NCBI GenBank assembly: GCA_024102725.1
Contig: JAGFJL010000083.1
Location: forward strand, 1 to 41,595
Length of the DNA: 41,595 bases
Direction of reading: 5' to 3'
Source: Nitrococcus mobilis
Lineage (GTDB): Bacteria > Pseudomonadota > Gammaproteobacteria > Nitrococcales > Nitrococcaceae
The notes under the pieces are model-generated. The model was given only the letters and a program-made list of their open reading frames with translations. It did no database searches and was not told the origin of the DNA. A program made the translations under genes and the position numbers. Numbering within the stretch: the stretch's first letter is position 1; each line of letters starts with the position of its first letter. Of the stretch, positions 1 to 8,770 are shown piece after piece.

Positions 1-2
1 AG

Positions 3-119
3 TGGTCCCGCTGGCGTTGGCTACACCAACGCCTCGCTCAGTTCTACCACTGGGTGAGACGGCAGCGAATCGCGGGGATCATCGTCGAGCTGTCCGTCGA
101 TGATTATTTGCAACTGTAG
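3..119 (+). CDS. C-terminal end of an unidentified protein (cut by window start)
   Basis: An open frame enters from the left edge and stops with TAG at 117-119, 18 bases before terC. The 38 visible residues are rich in Trp, Arg and His in the first half and end in an acidic stretch closing with DDYLQL. I do not recognise the family from so short a piece. Its orientation and closeness to terC suggest it could be the preceding gene of the Ter locus, but the other two plus frames also stay open for part of this stretch, so even the coding status is uncertain. Confidence 0.35.
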   Translation, partial: WSRWRWLHQRLAQFYHWVRRQRIAGIIVELSVDDYLQL

Positions 120-137
120 TACTAGGAATCGACTGCA

Positions 138-1178
138 ATGAATCATTTTGGTTTTCCGATCGAGACGGTGGTGATCTTTTTCGCCGTGATCGCGCTCTCA
201 GTCTATGCTGATTTGTTCGCCCACCGTAAGAGCCAGGAGATCACGCTTAAGGATGCGAGTCTTTGGTCAGTCTTTTGGATCGGTTTGGCACTTGCTTTCT
301 ATGTTTATCTCGCCGTTCGCTTCCAACAGAAGTGGGCCGACATGTATCTCACCGGCTATGTGCTGGAGAAGACGCTTTCGGTCGACAACCTGATGGTGTT
401 CATGGCGATCTTCGCAAGCTTCGGCATCAAGGATGCGCTGCAGCACCGCATCCTTTATTGGGGCATCATCGGCGCGCTGCTCTTCCGCGCGGTCTTCATA
501 TTGATCGGTACCAGCCTTTTCCAAGCGAGCGCGTGGGTTGGTTTCGTGTTTGCGGCGATCGTCGCTTGGAGTGGCTGGAAGATGCTCACCTCAGGTGGTG
601 CAGATGAGGGTATCGAGGATTATTCCGATCACTGGTCGGTGCGCCTGGCGAAAAGGGTCGTGCCGGTGTTTCCGCGCCTGCATCTGGAGAAGTTTTTCAT
701 TACCCGCAAGATCGTCGAGGATCTGCAGAGCGAGGATCCGTCGATCAAGGTCCAGGGCCGCGGCCATGCGGTGACGGCCTATTTCGCAACGCCGGCTTTC
801 CTCTGTCTGATAGCCATCGAGACCTCGGATGTGATGTTTGCCTTCGATTCGGTGCCGGCGGTTATCGCGGTCACCCAAGAACCGCTGTTGGTCTACGCAG
901 CGATGATCTTCGCCATTCTGGGTCTGCGCAGCCTCTATTTCGTGCTTTCAGCGCTGACCAAGTACCTTGTGCATTTGGAGAAGGCGGTCATCGGATTGCT
1001 GTTCTTTATCGCGGCCAAGCTCGCGTTGGAGAGCTACAATCACATCTTCGGCAATATCGGCTTCGAGATCGGTCCGAACTTGAGTTTGCTGATCGTGCTC
1101 GGGACCCTGGCCGTAGGTGTCGTTGCCTCCTTTATCTTTCCCGAGAAAGGCAAGGCGAGCGAGAATGGCTGCGTCTAA
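138..1178 (+). CDS. terC: TerC family integral membrane protein
   Basis: A polytopic inner-membrane protein of 346 residues, the usual TerC length. Hydrophobic helices cover most of the chain (about residues 8-25, 43-62, 85-105, 110-150, 215-235, 250-275, 283-300 and 315-335). The family signature is present twice: EKTLSVDNLMVF near residues 77-88, and a second acidic helix reading FAFDSVPAVIAVT near 232-244. TerC proteins are tied to tellurite resistance and to metal-ion homeostasis, partnering TerD-type cytoplasmic proteins. A TerD-family gene follows directly after 87 bases. A modest AGGAA lies about nine bases before the ATG. Membrane metal handling is family knowledge; the substrate is not shown by the sequence. 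Confidence 0.93.
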   Translation: MNHFGFPIETVVIFFAVIALSVYADLFAHRKSQEITLKDASLWSVFWIGLALAFYVYLAVRFQQKWADMYLTGYVLEKTLSVDNLMVFMAIFASFGIKDALQHRILYWGIIGALLFRAVFILIGTSLFQASAWVGFVFAAIVAWSGWKMLTSGGADEGIEDYSDHWSVRLAKRVVPVFPRLHLEKFFITRKIVEDLQSEDPSIKVQGRGHAVTAYFATPAFLCLIAIETSDVMFAFDSVPAVIAVTQEPLLVYAAMIFAILGLRSLYFVLSALTKYLVHLEKAVIGLLFFIAAKLALESYNHIFGNIGFEIGPNLSLLIVLGTLAVGVVASFIFPEKGKASENGCV

Positions 1179-1265
1179 GGCATGAGCGGCCAGCCCGGGC
1201 CAGTGGGCTGTCGCCGCGGGATATTGTGAGTACGAGAGGCAATAGCGATTAAGGAGAGTACAGCA

Positions 1266-1841
1266 ATGGCAGTTAGCCTACAGAAAGGTGGCAATGTTTC
1301 CCTGTCCAAGGAAGCCCCAGGTCTTACCGACGTCAGTGTCGGCCTCGGTTGGGACGTTCGTACCACCGACGGCAAGGACTTCGACCTCGATGCCAGCGCG
1401 CTCATCGTCGGCGAGAACGGCAAGGTCCTCTCGGACGGCCACTTCGTTTTCTACAACAATAAGCAGGATCCATCCGGTGCCGTGGTTCATCAGGGCGATA
1501 ACCTCACCGGCGAGGGTGAGGGCGATGATGAGGTCGTCAAGGTGGCGCTGAACACCGTACCGGCCGAGGCGAAAAAGATCGTGTTCGTGGTCACCATCCA
1601 CGAGGCCGACGCGCGAGGCCAGAATTTCGGCATGGTCTCCAATGCTTTCATACGCATCGTCAACGATGCCGGTAACAAGGAAATCGCCCGTTTTGATCTC
1701 TCCGAGGACTACTCCACCGAGACGGCGATGATCTTCGCCGAGCTTTATCGGCACAACAACGAGTGGAAGTTCAAGGCCATCGGGCAAGGTTACGCGGGTG
1801 GCCTGGGTGCGGTTGCCCGCGACTACGGCGTCAACGTTTGA
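1266..1841 (+). CDS. terE: TerD/TerE family stress protein
   Basis: A cytoplasmic protein of 191 residues, matching TerD/TerE in length. It starts [18 protein letters not shown] and carries the calcium-binding type segments GLGWDVR and FDLDAS (about residues 27-45), [16 protein letters not shown] (about 64-79), the acidic GEGEGDDE run (about 82-89) and the closing [18 protein letters not shown]. As remembered, the enterobacterial TerE pattern (LVKGGNVSLTKEAP at the start, ending in HGVNI) fits better than TerD, so terE is preferred. A strong AAGGAGA Shine-Dalgarno sits eight to ten bases before the ATG. TerD-family proteins are Ca2+-binding and act with TerC at the membrane in tellurite and oxidative stress. 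A large hairpin follows the stop codon. Confidence 0.93.
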   Translation: MAVSLQKGGNVSLSKEAPGLTDVSVGLGWDVRTTDGKDFDLDASALIVGENGKVLSDGHFVFYNNKQDPSGAVVHQGDNLTGEGEGDDEVVKVALNTVPAEAKKIVFVVTIHEADARGQNFGMVSNAFIRIVNDAGNKEIARFDLSEDYSTETAMIFAELYRHNNEWKFKAIGQGYAGGLGAVARDYGVNV

Positions 1842-1858
1842 ACTTTGCGTCAGCCTAT

Positions 1859-1893
1859 TCGACGGTCGGGCTGCCTCGCAGCCCGGCCGTCGA
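1859..1893 (+). terminator. Strong 16-bp hairpin between terE and the PRTase block
   Basis: Arms 1859-1874 and 1878-1893 pair along all 16 positions with one G-U wobble and a CTC loop. It begins 17 bases after the terE stop. There is only a short TT after the stem and no proper U-run, so it may be a weak terminator, an attenuator or an mRNA-stabilising 3' end that separates expression of terCE from the downstream genes. Confidence 0.6.
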
Positions 1894-1978
1894 TTCAAGG
1901 GCCATTTCTACGGCGCGGATCAAACTCAAATATATCTGAGGTGGACCGACAAGAATAATTATGGAATGGGGGTAGAGG

Positions 1979-3115
1979 GTGCGCTACGAGATCGATCTGG
2001 CGTGCGGTCGCCTGACTATCGATACTTCGAAAGAGGTGCTGCCACTCGAGGAGCTGCTGGATTTTGCTACACGGCGCAATCCAAAGCGGGGCTTTCTTTT
2101 TGTTTCAAAGGTGTTGGGCAAGCACATTCCGTGTCGACCGAGCCGCATGCGCGCCATCTACGATTTGCTGATAGAGTCGCTGCATGCGGTGCCGGGTCCG
2201 GTGTTAGTGATGGGAATGGCGGAAACCGCTACCGGCCTCGGCGGCGGCATAGCCGATAGCCTGGCCTTGCGGCGGGCTGGCGCAGACAGCGTAATTTACC
2301 AACACACCACGCGCCATACGGTGCCCGCGGCGGCCCTCGTGCGTTTTAACGAGGCGCACAGCCATGCACCCGATCATATCGTCTACGCGCCACAGCCGGT
2401 GCTTGCGCCCGATTATCACAACGCGCAGACCCTGGTGCTGGTCGATGACGAGATCACTACCGGGCGTACTCTGACGCGGCTCACCGAGGCGATGATTCAG
2501 CACCTGCCGAAGCTACAGCGCATCGTCTTTGTCTCCATCGTCAACTGGCTCGATGCCGATGCGCGTACGTGCGCGATCGGTCAACGCCTGCGTCTAGCGC
2601 CGAGCTTTGAGAGCGTACTCGAAGGCGGTTTCGGCTTTGTGGGTAATCCGAGCTTTCACGCCGAGTTGCCTGGACAGTTGACTGCAAAGCGCGAGGTCGA
2701 AGTGCGTGCTGACCTCGGGCGCCGCGGCCTTCGTATGGATTGTTGGGGTCATCAGCTCGTTCGCTCAACGCCGGCGCTCGACCGCCGGCGCCCCGTGTAT
2801 GTGATCGGAACCGGTGAGCTCGGCTATCAGCCCTTTCTGTTTGCAGAACAGCTCGAACGCCAAGGCTTTGATGTCTATTTTCAGAGCAGCACCCGCTCAC
2901 CGATCGCGCCGGGCGGCGCGATTGCGAGTTCAATCTCATTCGAAGACGAACACGGTGAGGGCGTGACCAGTTATCTCCATAACCCACCGCCGACAACAGC
3001 TCAAGTGCTGGTGGTCTATGAAGCGCCACACTGCGCTTATAATCACGCTCTGCCCGCGCAGCTGAATGCGATGCCGGTGATCCTGCCAGGATTCGACCGG
3101 AGGGCGAGCGCGTGA
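1979..3115 (+). CDS. Phosphoribosyltransferase with C-terminal TRSP domain (Ter-linked)
   Basis: A soluble protein of 378 residues starting at GTG (1979), with a G-rich stretch about six bases upstream. Residues about 25-225 form a type I phosphoribosyltransferase fold: the PRPP loop is VLVDDEITTGRT at 153-164. The C-terminal domain (about 255-350) contains the literal motif TRSP at 305-308, which names the TRSP domain family found in Ter-associated operons. It should transfer or cleave a phosphoribosyl group in synthesis of a nucleoside-like compound; the substrate is unknown. Its stop overlaps the next start (GTGA at 3112-3115), so the HAD gene is translationally coupled. Published comparative genomics links PRTase/TRSP, HAD, PELOTA-PRTase and CitE-like genes to TerC/TerD, exactly the neighbours seen here. 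Confidence 0.88.
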   Translation: MRYEIDLACGRLTIDTSKEVLPLEELLDFATRRNPKRGFLFVSKVLGKHIPCRPSRMRAIYDLLIESLHAVPGPVLVMGMAETATGLGGGIADSLALRRAGADSVIYQHTTRHTVPAAALVRFNEAHSHAPDHIVYAPQPVLAPDYHNAQTLVLVDDEITTGRTLTRLTEAMIQHLPKLQRIVFVSIVNWLDADARTCAIGQRLRLAPSFESVLEGGFGFVGNPSFHAELPGQLTAKREVEVRADLGRRGLRMDCWGHQLVRSTPALDRRRPVYVIGTGELGYQPFLFAEQLERQGFDVYFQSSTRSPIAPGGAIASSISFEDEHGEGVTSYLHNPPPTTAQVLVVYEAPHCAYNHALPAQLNAMPVILPGFDRRASA

Positions 3116-3840
3116 CCCGCCCGGTCTATGTCTTTACTGATCTCGATGACACACTTTTCCAGGCTCGAGGTAAGTGTGGGAACGCCGCGGTGCATGAGGC
3201 GGCCTATGACAAGGCAGGCCGGGTGCTGTCCTTTCATACCGAAGAGCAGCTCATGCTGCTCGGTCTTTTTAAAACGGCAACACTCATCCCCGTAACCGGC
3301 CGTAACCTTGCGGCGCTCAAGCGAGTCCGCTCGATCGAATTCCCCTGGGTACGGATTACCAGCCATGGAGCGTTGGTGTTCGGGGCGGATGGGCGGTTGC
3401 TGCCCGCGTGGGAGCGGGTGCTCGAGACCGAGTTGCCGAAGTGGTCGGCACGGTTTGCGCAAGCGCTGGCTTACGCGCACGATCGCATCAAGGCCGCAGA
3501 TCTGCCGCTGCGGGCCAAGGTCATCCATGATCGGGACATCCCGGTCTACGTCTCGATCAAAGGCGAGAGTGACGCAATCGCTCACATGGCCGAGGTCTTC
3601 CAACCATTTTGGCGCGAAGGCACGATCCATCGCAACGGCCACAATATGGCATTGCTGCCAGCGTTTGCCTGCAAGGCACGGGCAGTCGAATATGTGATGG
3701 GGCTTATTTGCGAGGATGCTTCGGTCCCGCCGTTGTTTATCGGTTTGGGTGACAGCCTCACCGATCTGCCCTTTCTCAAGCTATGCCACTTTGCGCTCAC
3801 TCCGCGAGGCAGCCAGATTCATCGGAGCGCATGGGTATGA
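3112..3840 (+). CDS. HAD-superfamily phosphohydrolase (Ter-linked)
   Basis: A protein of 242 residues starting at GTG, overlapping the preceding stop by four bases. HAD motifs are complete: motif I DLDDT at 10-14 (nucleophile D10, acid/base D12), motif II Thr in PVTGRN (T62), motif III Lys in ACKARAVEYV (K188), and motif IV GDSLTD (213-218). The insertion between motifs II and III (about 80-185) is of the Cof/sucrose-phosphatase C2-cap type. It probably removes a phosphate from a sugar-phosphate or nucleotide-like intermediate made by the flanking PRTases. The gene ends in ATGA at 3837-3840, which also supplies the next start, a second sign of translational coupling. Confidence 0.9.
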   Translation: MTRPVYVFTDLDDTLFQARGKCGNAAVHEAAYDKAGRVLSFHTEEQLMLLGLFKTATLIPVTGRNLAALKRVRSIEFPWVRITSHGALVFGADGRLLPAWERVLETELPKWSARFAQALAYAHDRIKAADLPLRAKVIHDRDIPVYVSIKGESDAIAHMAEVFQPFWREGTIHRNGHNMALLPAFACKARAVEYVMGLICEDASVPPLFIGLGDSLTDLPFLKLCHFALTPRGSQIHRSAWV

Positions 3841-4949
3841 ATATGCAGAGCGCCGCCTTTGTGGCCAATATCGGTAAGCCCATTACCGGCAGCTATCGTG
3901 CGAATGATTGCCAGTTTTTGCTGAGGCCGATAGAAGCCTGCTTTACCGGAGTGCTCGAGAAAGAGCGGATGATCCAGAGTGGCAAGCGCCACTACTCGGA
4001 GATGATCAGCCGGGAGTGGGTGCCGCCCGAGCGGTACCGTGCGCTATTCAAGGCTCTGACGGCACGCTACAAAGCGAGGCTTGCCGCCGAGATTCTGGTC
4101 CTGGCGCGCTACATCGCCGCCACGCGTCCGGCACCGATCACCATTGTCTCGCTCGCACGGGCCGGCACGCCGTTTGGTGCGCTGCTGCAGCGGGCGCTGA
4201 CCGAGGTGCTCGCAGTCGACTCGGCTCACTATTCGATCTCGATCATTCGCGATCGCGGCATCGACATCGAGGCCCTGCGCTATATCCTACGCGTTGCGCG
4301 GCGGCCGGCTGCAGGCGTGCTCTTCGTCGATGCCTGGACCGCAAAGGGCGTGATCACGCGTGAGTTCAAGGCAGCGATCAAGGCCTGGAACCTGCGGGAA
4401 TCGGAGCAACTCTCGGATGAATTGCACGTGATCTCGGATATCGGGGGCACGGCGGATGTCGCGGCGACCGAAGAGGATTACGCGATTCCCTCAGGTATTC
4501 TCAATGCCACGGTCTCGGGGCTGATCTCCCGCTCCATTCTCAACGAAAAGGTCGGTGAACGCGGGTTCCATGGCTGTATCGTCTATGATGAGCTGCGCGG
4601 TCACGATCTGACCAACTGGTTTCTGGATGAAATAAGCACAGCGTTCGCTGGCGCGACCACCGGTTACCCGCTGCGCTTCGCTGCCAAGGAAGATCGGGCG
4701 GCCCGTTCCCGAGCCTGGGTTGCGCGCTGGATGGCGCGCTATGGCGTCAAAGACGTCAACTACATCAAGCCAGGAATCGCAGAGGCGACTCGGGTGATGT
4801 TGCGTCGGGTTCCAGGACGGTTGCTGCTGCGCGATCCGGCAAGCTCCGATGTCGAGCATTTGCGGGTGTTGGCCGAGGAGAAGGGAATCCCGATCGGTAT
4901 CGAACCGAAAATGCCTTTCAATGCAGCCGCCTTTATCAAGGTTTCGTAA
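3837..4949 (+). CDS. StiP-type phosphoribosyltransferase with PELOTA domain (Ter-linked)
   Basis: 370 residues if translation starts at the ATG inside the ATGA overlap at 3837; an in-frame ATG at 3831 and a TTG-type start further up are less attractive. Residues about 10-295 match the family catalogued as 'cysteine protease StiP', later reinterpreted as a PRTase. A PRPP-loop-like segment reads VLFVDAWTAKGVI (161-173), and SLARAGTPFG (105-114) forms the first loop. The C-terminal 60 residues (about 308-370) look like a PELOTA RNA-binding fold (LLLRDPASSDVEHLRVLAEE). The protease name rests on old annotation, and the PRTase reading fits the neighbours better. It stands between the HAD and CitE-like genes and likely works in the same pathway. 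Confidence 0.85.
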   Translation: MNMQSAAFVANIGKPITGSYRANDCQFLLRPIEACFTGVLEKERMIQSGKRHYSEMISREWVPPERYRALFKALTARYKARLAAEILVLARYIAATRPAPITIVSLARAGTPFGALLQRALTEVLAVDSAHYSISIIRDRGIDIEALRYILRVARRPAAGVLFVDAWTAKGVITREFKAAIKAWNLRESEQLSDELHVISDIGGTADVAATEEDYAIPSGILNATVSGLISRSILNEKVGERGFHGCIVYDELRGHDLTNWFLDEISTAFAGATTGYPLRFAAKEDRAARSRAWVARWMARYGVKDVNYIKPGIAEATRVMLRRVPGRLLLRDPASSDVEHLRVLAEEKGIPIGIEPKMPFNAAAFIKVS

Positions 4950-4972
4950 CAACAACGAGTTCAAAATCCATC

Positions 4973-5911
4973 ATGACCGATCGTAAGGCGCAATTTGCGG
5001 CCACCGCACGCGTCAGGGAGGCTGGCGAGACGCCGGAGCCCCACTACATGGGCTTGGGGGCTACTCTTTATATGCCCGCCACGCGCGAAGATTTGGTGCC
5101 GCTGCTCAACCAGAAGAAGCTCTCCGGTCTTCGCTCGCTCGTGGTTTGTACGGAAGACGCCGTTCCCGAGAGCAAACTCGCCGTGGCGCTGGGCAATCTC
5201 GATGCCACGCTCGATCGTCTTTCGCCGGTCTCGTTGATGCGTTTCGTGCGGCCGCGCAATCCGAAGGTGCTCGGTGAGATCATGCGCATGCCCGGTATAA
5301 ATGCGATCGACGGTCTTGTGCTGCCCAAGGTCGATGAGACCAATATCATCGCCTATGCCGAGACGGCAGCCAAGGCGCCCTGGCTTGCGCTGATGCCGAC
5401 GATCGAGACCACCGTGGCCTTCGATCGTGGCCGTCTCGAACGGCTGCGGGATTTTCTTGCGCTGCTTAGTAATCCGGTGCTGTGCTTGCGCATCGGCGGG
5501 AACGACCTTCTGCAGTGCTTGGGACTCAAGCGGCCCAAGCATATGACGGTTTACGACACGCCGCTGCGCACGGTCATCAACGACATCATTGTGACCTTCC
5601 GGCCGGCCGGCTATGAGCTCTCCTCGCCGGTGTTCGAACACCTCGACAGCTGGCAGACTCTGGAGCGCGAGGTTGCAATGGATATCATGTATGGACTGTG
5701 GGCGAAGACGGCGATCCACCCCACTCAGGTCGGTATGATCGAGACAGCCTATCGGGTGAGCGAGCAAGAGTATGCGCTGGCCGAGAAAATTCTTGAGCGG
5801 GATGCTCCGGCCGTCTTTAAGATGAACGGTCAGATGTGCGAGCCCACAACCCATCGGGATTGGGCCGTGCGGGTGCTCAAGCGTGCCGAGCTCTATGGTG
5901 TGCACGGCTGA
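4973..5911 (+). CDS. CitE-like HpcH/HpaI aldolase/citrate lyase family protein (Ter-linked)
   Basis: 312 residues, a usual length for CitE-like lyases of the PEP-mutase/HpcH TIM-barrel superfamily. Recognisable strand ends are VVCTEDAVPES (about 58-68), DGLVLPKVDET (about 107-117), LMPTIETTVAFD (about 139-150) and LRIGGNDLLQ (about 177-186); acidic residues at such positions bind Mg2+ and the substrate carboxylate. It begins 23 bases after the StiP-type gene with only a weak AACGAG Shine-Dalgarno, so it likely shares that transcript. In published Ter operons this lyase is predicted to condense or cleave a small carboxylate during synthesis of the nucleoside-like product. The ATP-grasp enzyme often found in the same operons is not visible here and could lie upstream of the window. 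Confidence 0.87.
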   Translation: MTDRKAQFAATARVREAGETPEPHYMGLGATLYMPATREDLVPLLNQKKLSGLRSLVVCTEDAVPESKLAVALGNLDATLDRLSPVSLMRFVRPRNPKVLGEIMRMPGINAIDGLVLPKVDETNIIAYAETAAKAPWLALMPTIETTVAFDRGRLERLRDFLALLSNPVLCLRIGGNDLLQCLGLKRPKHMTVYDTPLRTVINDIIVTFRPAGYELSSPVFEHLDSWQTLEREVAMDIMYGLWAKTAIHPTQVGMIETAYRVSEQEYALAEKILERDAPAVFKMNGQMCEPTTHRDWAVRVLKRAELYGVHG

Positions 5912-6088
5912 GGAGCTTTTTGCCGACAAAGAATGTATGTCCTCGGCAGAAGAATGCCGGCTGTGGTTCAGTCGGGCATTGCTCTCGCACCCGAAGGGAG
6001 CCACCCGGCCAGTACCTGCGCGGTGCTGGCGTTCTTTGACGGAGCCTATGGTCGTTGCCGGTACGTGTCGTGTTGCACCGGCGCCGGT
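5912..6088. other. Convergent intergenic region between CitE-like and GGDEF-EAL genes
   Basis: 177 bases between two converging genes. The only clear structure is the 12-bp palindrome ACCGGCGCCGGT at 6077-6088, touching the stop of the minus-strand gene; a weak TGCCGA/TCGGCA inverted pair lies just after the CitE-like stop. Neither has a U-run, so terminator status is doubtful. Confidence 0.3.
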
Positions 6089-8770
6089 CTACCCCGAACC
6101 GGGTGTAAAGACAATGCGTTGTTCGCCATCCCAATTTTCCGCGCGTTTTCTACTGAGTCGAACTTCGCTAGGCATGCGCCAGCTCCGGATGAGCTGCATG
6201 AAACAATCAGCGGGAAGCGGCTTGTCGAACAAGTAGCCCTGCATGAAAGGGCAACCGTGGCGAAGCAGAAAAGCCGCTTGATGGGGTGTTTCAACGCCTT
6301 CGGCGACCACTGCAAGATCCAATTGGGAGGCCAGCAGCAAGATGGATTTGAGCAGAGCGGTTTTGGTCGGATCCTGGCCAATGGCCGCAACGAAGCTTCG
6401 GTCTATTTTGAGCTTATCGAGTGGGAACCAATGTAAGTAGCTGATTGAAGCATAGCCCGTGCCGAAATCGTCGACAGCGATACATACTCCCAACTCCTGC
6501 AGACGTCGTAGCCCGTCGACTATCGTCTGGTCCGTCCCGACCATTCGAGTCTCGGTGATCTCGATCTCCAATCGATTGCCCGGCAAGCCGCTGGTTTCCA
6601 AAATGGCTTGAATCGTCTCGGCGATTTGCCTGCCCCCGTTCGAGGACAGATGCGCGCCGGAGAGATTGACGGCGACCTTCGGCCCGCGCGAAGGTGCGTG
6701 TTCTTGCCACCGCAAAGCGTGCTCGCATGCTTTTTTGAGCACCCATTGGTCAAGCGGCACGATCAGCTCGTTTTGCTCCGCTACCGGAATAAACTCGCTG
6801 GGTAAGCGCAGTCCATGTGAAGGGTCGTTCCAACGCACCAGCGCCTCGGCGCACTCGATCGTCCCGGAGTCTGTATCAATTATGGGCTGGAAATACAGGC
6901 ACAGCTGATCGGTTTCGATAGCCTGCGCAATTTTGGCGCCGAGCATCAGTGAGTGCAGTGCCGCTGTATTTGCATCCGCATTGTAGAAGTGTATGTGCTG
7001 CTCATCGCCGGCTTCCACCGCTTGATCCACGGCGGCGGCTGCGCGATCCATGAGTGCATCAATACGGTTGCCGTCATTGGGATAGAGGCTGACACCGAGC
7101 CACAGAACGGGGTGTAGTTGGCGCGTGCCGATTACTATCGGTTCTCGAAGCATCTTGTGGAGCCGATCGAGCTCCGCCGTCATCTTGCCGACAGAGTCTA
7201 CTTGCTCGATCAGTATGGAAAATTCATAGCTCCGCAGACGTGCTACGGTCACTTTCCCTTGCGGAACCGACTGGGCGAACGAGCGCAGCCGTGCAGCGAT
7301 CCCGTTGAGCATGGCATCACTCGAGTGCGCCGAAGGGTGGTGATCCGCCAAGTGCCGGAAATGCTTCAGACGAATACCGCATACTGCCACGCTTTGGCCT
7401 TGAGAAGAGCGTTTCAGCGCTTGGCCGAGTTTGTCACGCAGATGGCGCCGGTTGGGAAGTCCGGTCGCTTGATCGAAGTACACCAATTTTCGGATTTTAT
7501 CGGTGGCCTCGCGGTAGTGCGTGACATCTTGCAGCACCAACACCGTTAGCGGTGATCCGCCACCGGCGTCGCGCATCGTGTTGACGGTGACGTTGATCAC
7601 GCGTCGCTCGCCATTCTGAATGGGTAATTCGATTTCAGTATGGAGCGGGCCCGGCGGCTGGCTCCTCAAAGGGTTCAGCGCCACCTCTCTTAGCGGTAAC
7701 ACCTCGTCCACGGTTTTGCCCAACAGCGCATCGTGATCGAATCCGAGCAGGAGGGCAGCACGGCTATTAGCAAGGGCGATGGCGCCTAACTCATCGAGCA
7801 CTAGGACCCCATCGGAGAGCGTTTTAAGCACATGTTCTGCCGCCGCCCGCGAGGTCACAGCAATTATACGATAGCGCCAAGCCGCGTAACCGATGGTGAT
7901 CACCATAAAGGCTACCATGAGGTAGCCGAATGGATAAACGCCAATCCCCCAAGCCGCCAGAAAGTCAAGGGCAGCCGTAAAAGCTACTCCGAAGCCGAGC
8001 AGCAGAATTCTTGCCCTGTGCCGGCGTGTGCTGTTGCGGGGCGATAGACACCACGTGCGCAAACATTCAACAAATAAATAGACCATCATGGCGCACAAAT
8101 AGGCCGCCAAGAGGGTGCCACCAATACGATAATGCGCATAATAACCCCACCAATACAGGTACGGAGATTCCATGTACGCATTGGTGGCCAATAGCACATA
8201 AAGAAAGCCCAGGGATGCCGTCCAGACCCAGGGCGATAGGCGGCTGCGCCAACCGGTCAGCCCTAACAGACGTCTGAGCAGCTCGTAGAGCGTTGGTGCG
8301 AGGAACACAACGCCAACTTGACTGAGCCTAATCCACTGCAATGCGATCCCCGGAGTCAGCGAACAATAGGCGAGGGCAAAACCGCTCTGCCAAGTTGCCG
8401 CTGCGATGGCAACCCCCAAGGCCCATGTCCCCGTGGTGGATTCCGCTTCCCGCCACCGCAACAGCAGTCCCCAGCACAACAGACCGACAGCTACGGCAAT
8501 GTTCGGTAGCGCAAATAGGTTGAAGTAATAGGCGGTCAGCGTCAGCACAATTAATTGGTTGTCATATGGCTGAGCGATATCGAATCCGGGTTGAGGCGCC
8601 GACGTGCGGGCATCCGTTTCTAAACACGGTATCCCCTGCTGGCACCGCTCCCTTTTACGGTACTTTAGTACATTTCGGCATGTGTAGGGCGCATCATCAG
8701 CCGCCGTAGCGACGAGGCGGCCATTAGGAACGGGACTCGTTCGAGCTATGGAGAATCGAGGTGGCTGCAA
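6089..8770 (-). CDS. 7TM-PAS-GGDEF-EAL membrane protein, probable c-di-GMP phosphodiesterase
   Basis: Up to 893 residues. About seven hydrophobic segments lie between residues 75 and 300 (histidine-kinase-type N-terminal 7TM sensor), then a PAS domain (about 308-420), a GGDEF-family domain (about 425-595) and an EAL domain (about 605-865). The GGDEF signature is replaced by RSYEF (513-517), so cyclase activity is unlikely. The EAL domain keeps EALVRW (642-647), VAVNLSG, EIEITE, VDDFGTGY, LKIDRSFV, AEGVE and QGYLFDKP, so c-di-GMP hydrolysis at the inner membrane is expected. The start is uncertain: the given one is TTG with no good Shine-Dalgarno, and a GTG at 8548 just before the first membrane helix is an alternative. 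The first 74 residues look unlike the rest. Confidence 0.9.
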   Translation of the reverse strand: MQPPRFSIARTSPVPNGRLVATAADDAPYTCRNVLKYRKRERCQQGIPCLETDARTSAPQPGFDIAQPYDNQLIVLTLTAYYFNLFALPNIAVAVGLLCWGLLLRWREAESTTGTWALGVAIAAATWQSGFALAYCSLTPGIALQWIRLSQVGVVFLAPTLYELLRRLLGLTGWRSRLSPWVWTASLGFLYVLLATNAYMESPYLYWWGYYAHYRIGGTLLAAYLCAMMVYLFVECLRTWCLSPRNSTRRHRARILLLGFGVAFTAALDFLAAWGIGVYPFGYLMVAFMVITIGYAAWRYRIIAVTSRAAAEHVLKTLSDGVLVLDELGAIALANSRAALLLGFDHDALLGKTVDEVLPLREVALNPLRSQPPGPLHTEIELPIQNGERRVINVTVNTMRDAGGGSPLTVLVLQDVTHYREATDKIRKLVYFDQATGLPNRRHLRDKLGQALKRSSQGQSVAVCGIRLKHFRHLADHHPSAHSSDAMLNGIAARLRSFAQSVPQGKVTVARLRSYEFSILIEQVDSVGKMTAELDRLHKMLREPIVIGTRQLHPVLWLGVSLYPNDGNRIDALMDRAAAAVDQAVEAGDEQHIHFYNADANTAALHSLMLGAKIAQAIETDQLCLYFQPIIDTDSGTIECAEALVRWNDPSHGLRLPSEFIPVAEQNELIVPLDQWVLKKACEHALRWQEHAPSRGPKVAVNLSGAHLSSNGGRQIAETIQAILETSGLPGNRLEIEITETRMVGTDQTIVDGLRRLQELGVCIAVDDFGTGYASISYLHWFPLDKLKIDRSFVAAIGQDPTKTALLKSILLLASQLDLAVVAEGVETPHQAAFLLRHGCPFMQGYLFDKPLPADCFMQLIRSWRMPSEVRLSRKRAENWDGEQRIVFTPGSG

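Noticed and set aside
1278..1898. 206-codon minus-strand frame opposite terE
   Set aside because: terE is unmistakable on the plus strand; the antisense frame is a by-product of codon bias.
4961..6004. 347-codon minus-strand frame opposite the CitE-like gene
   Set aside because: Overlaps a well-supported sense gene completely and is His/Arg-rich with no domain.
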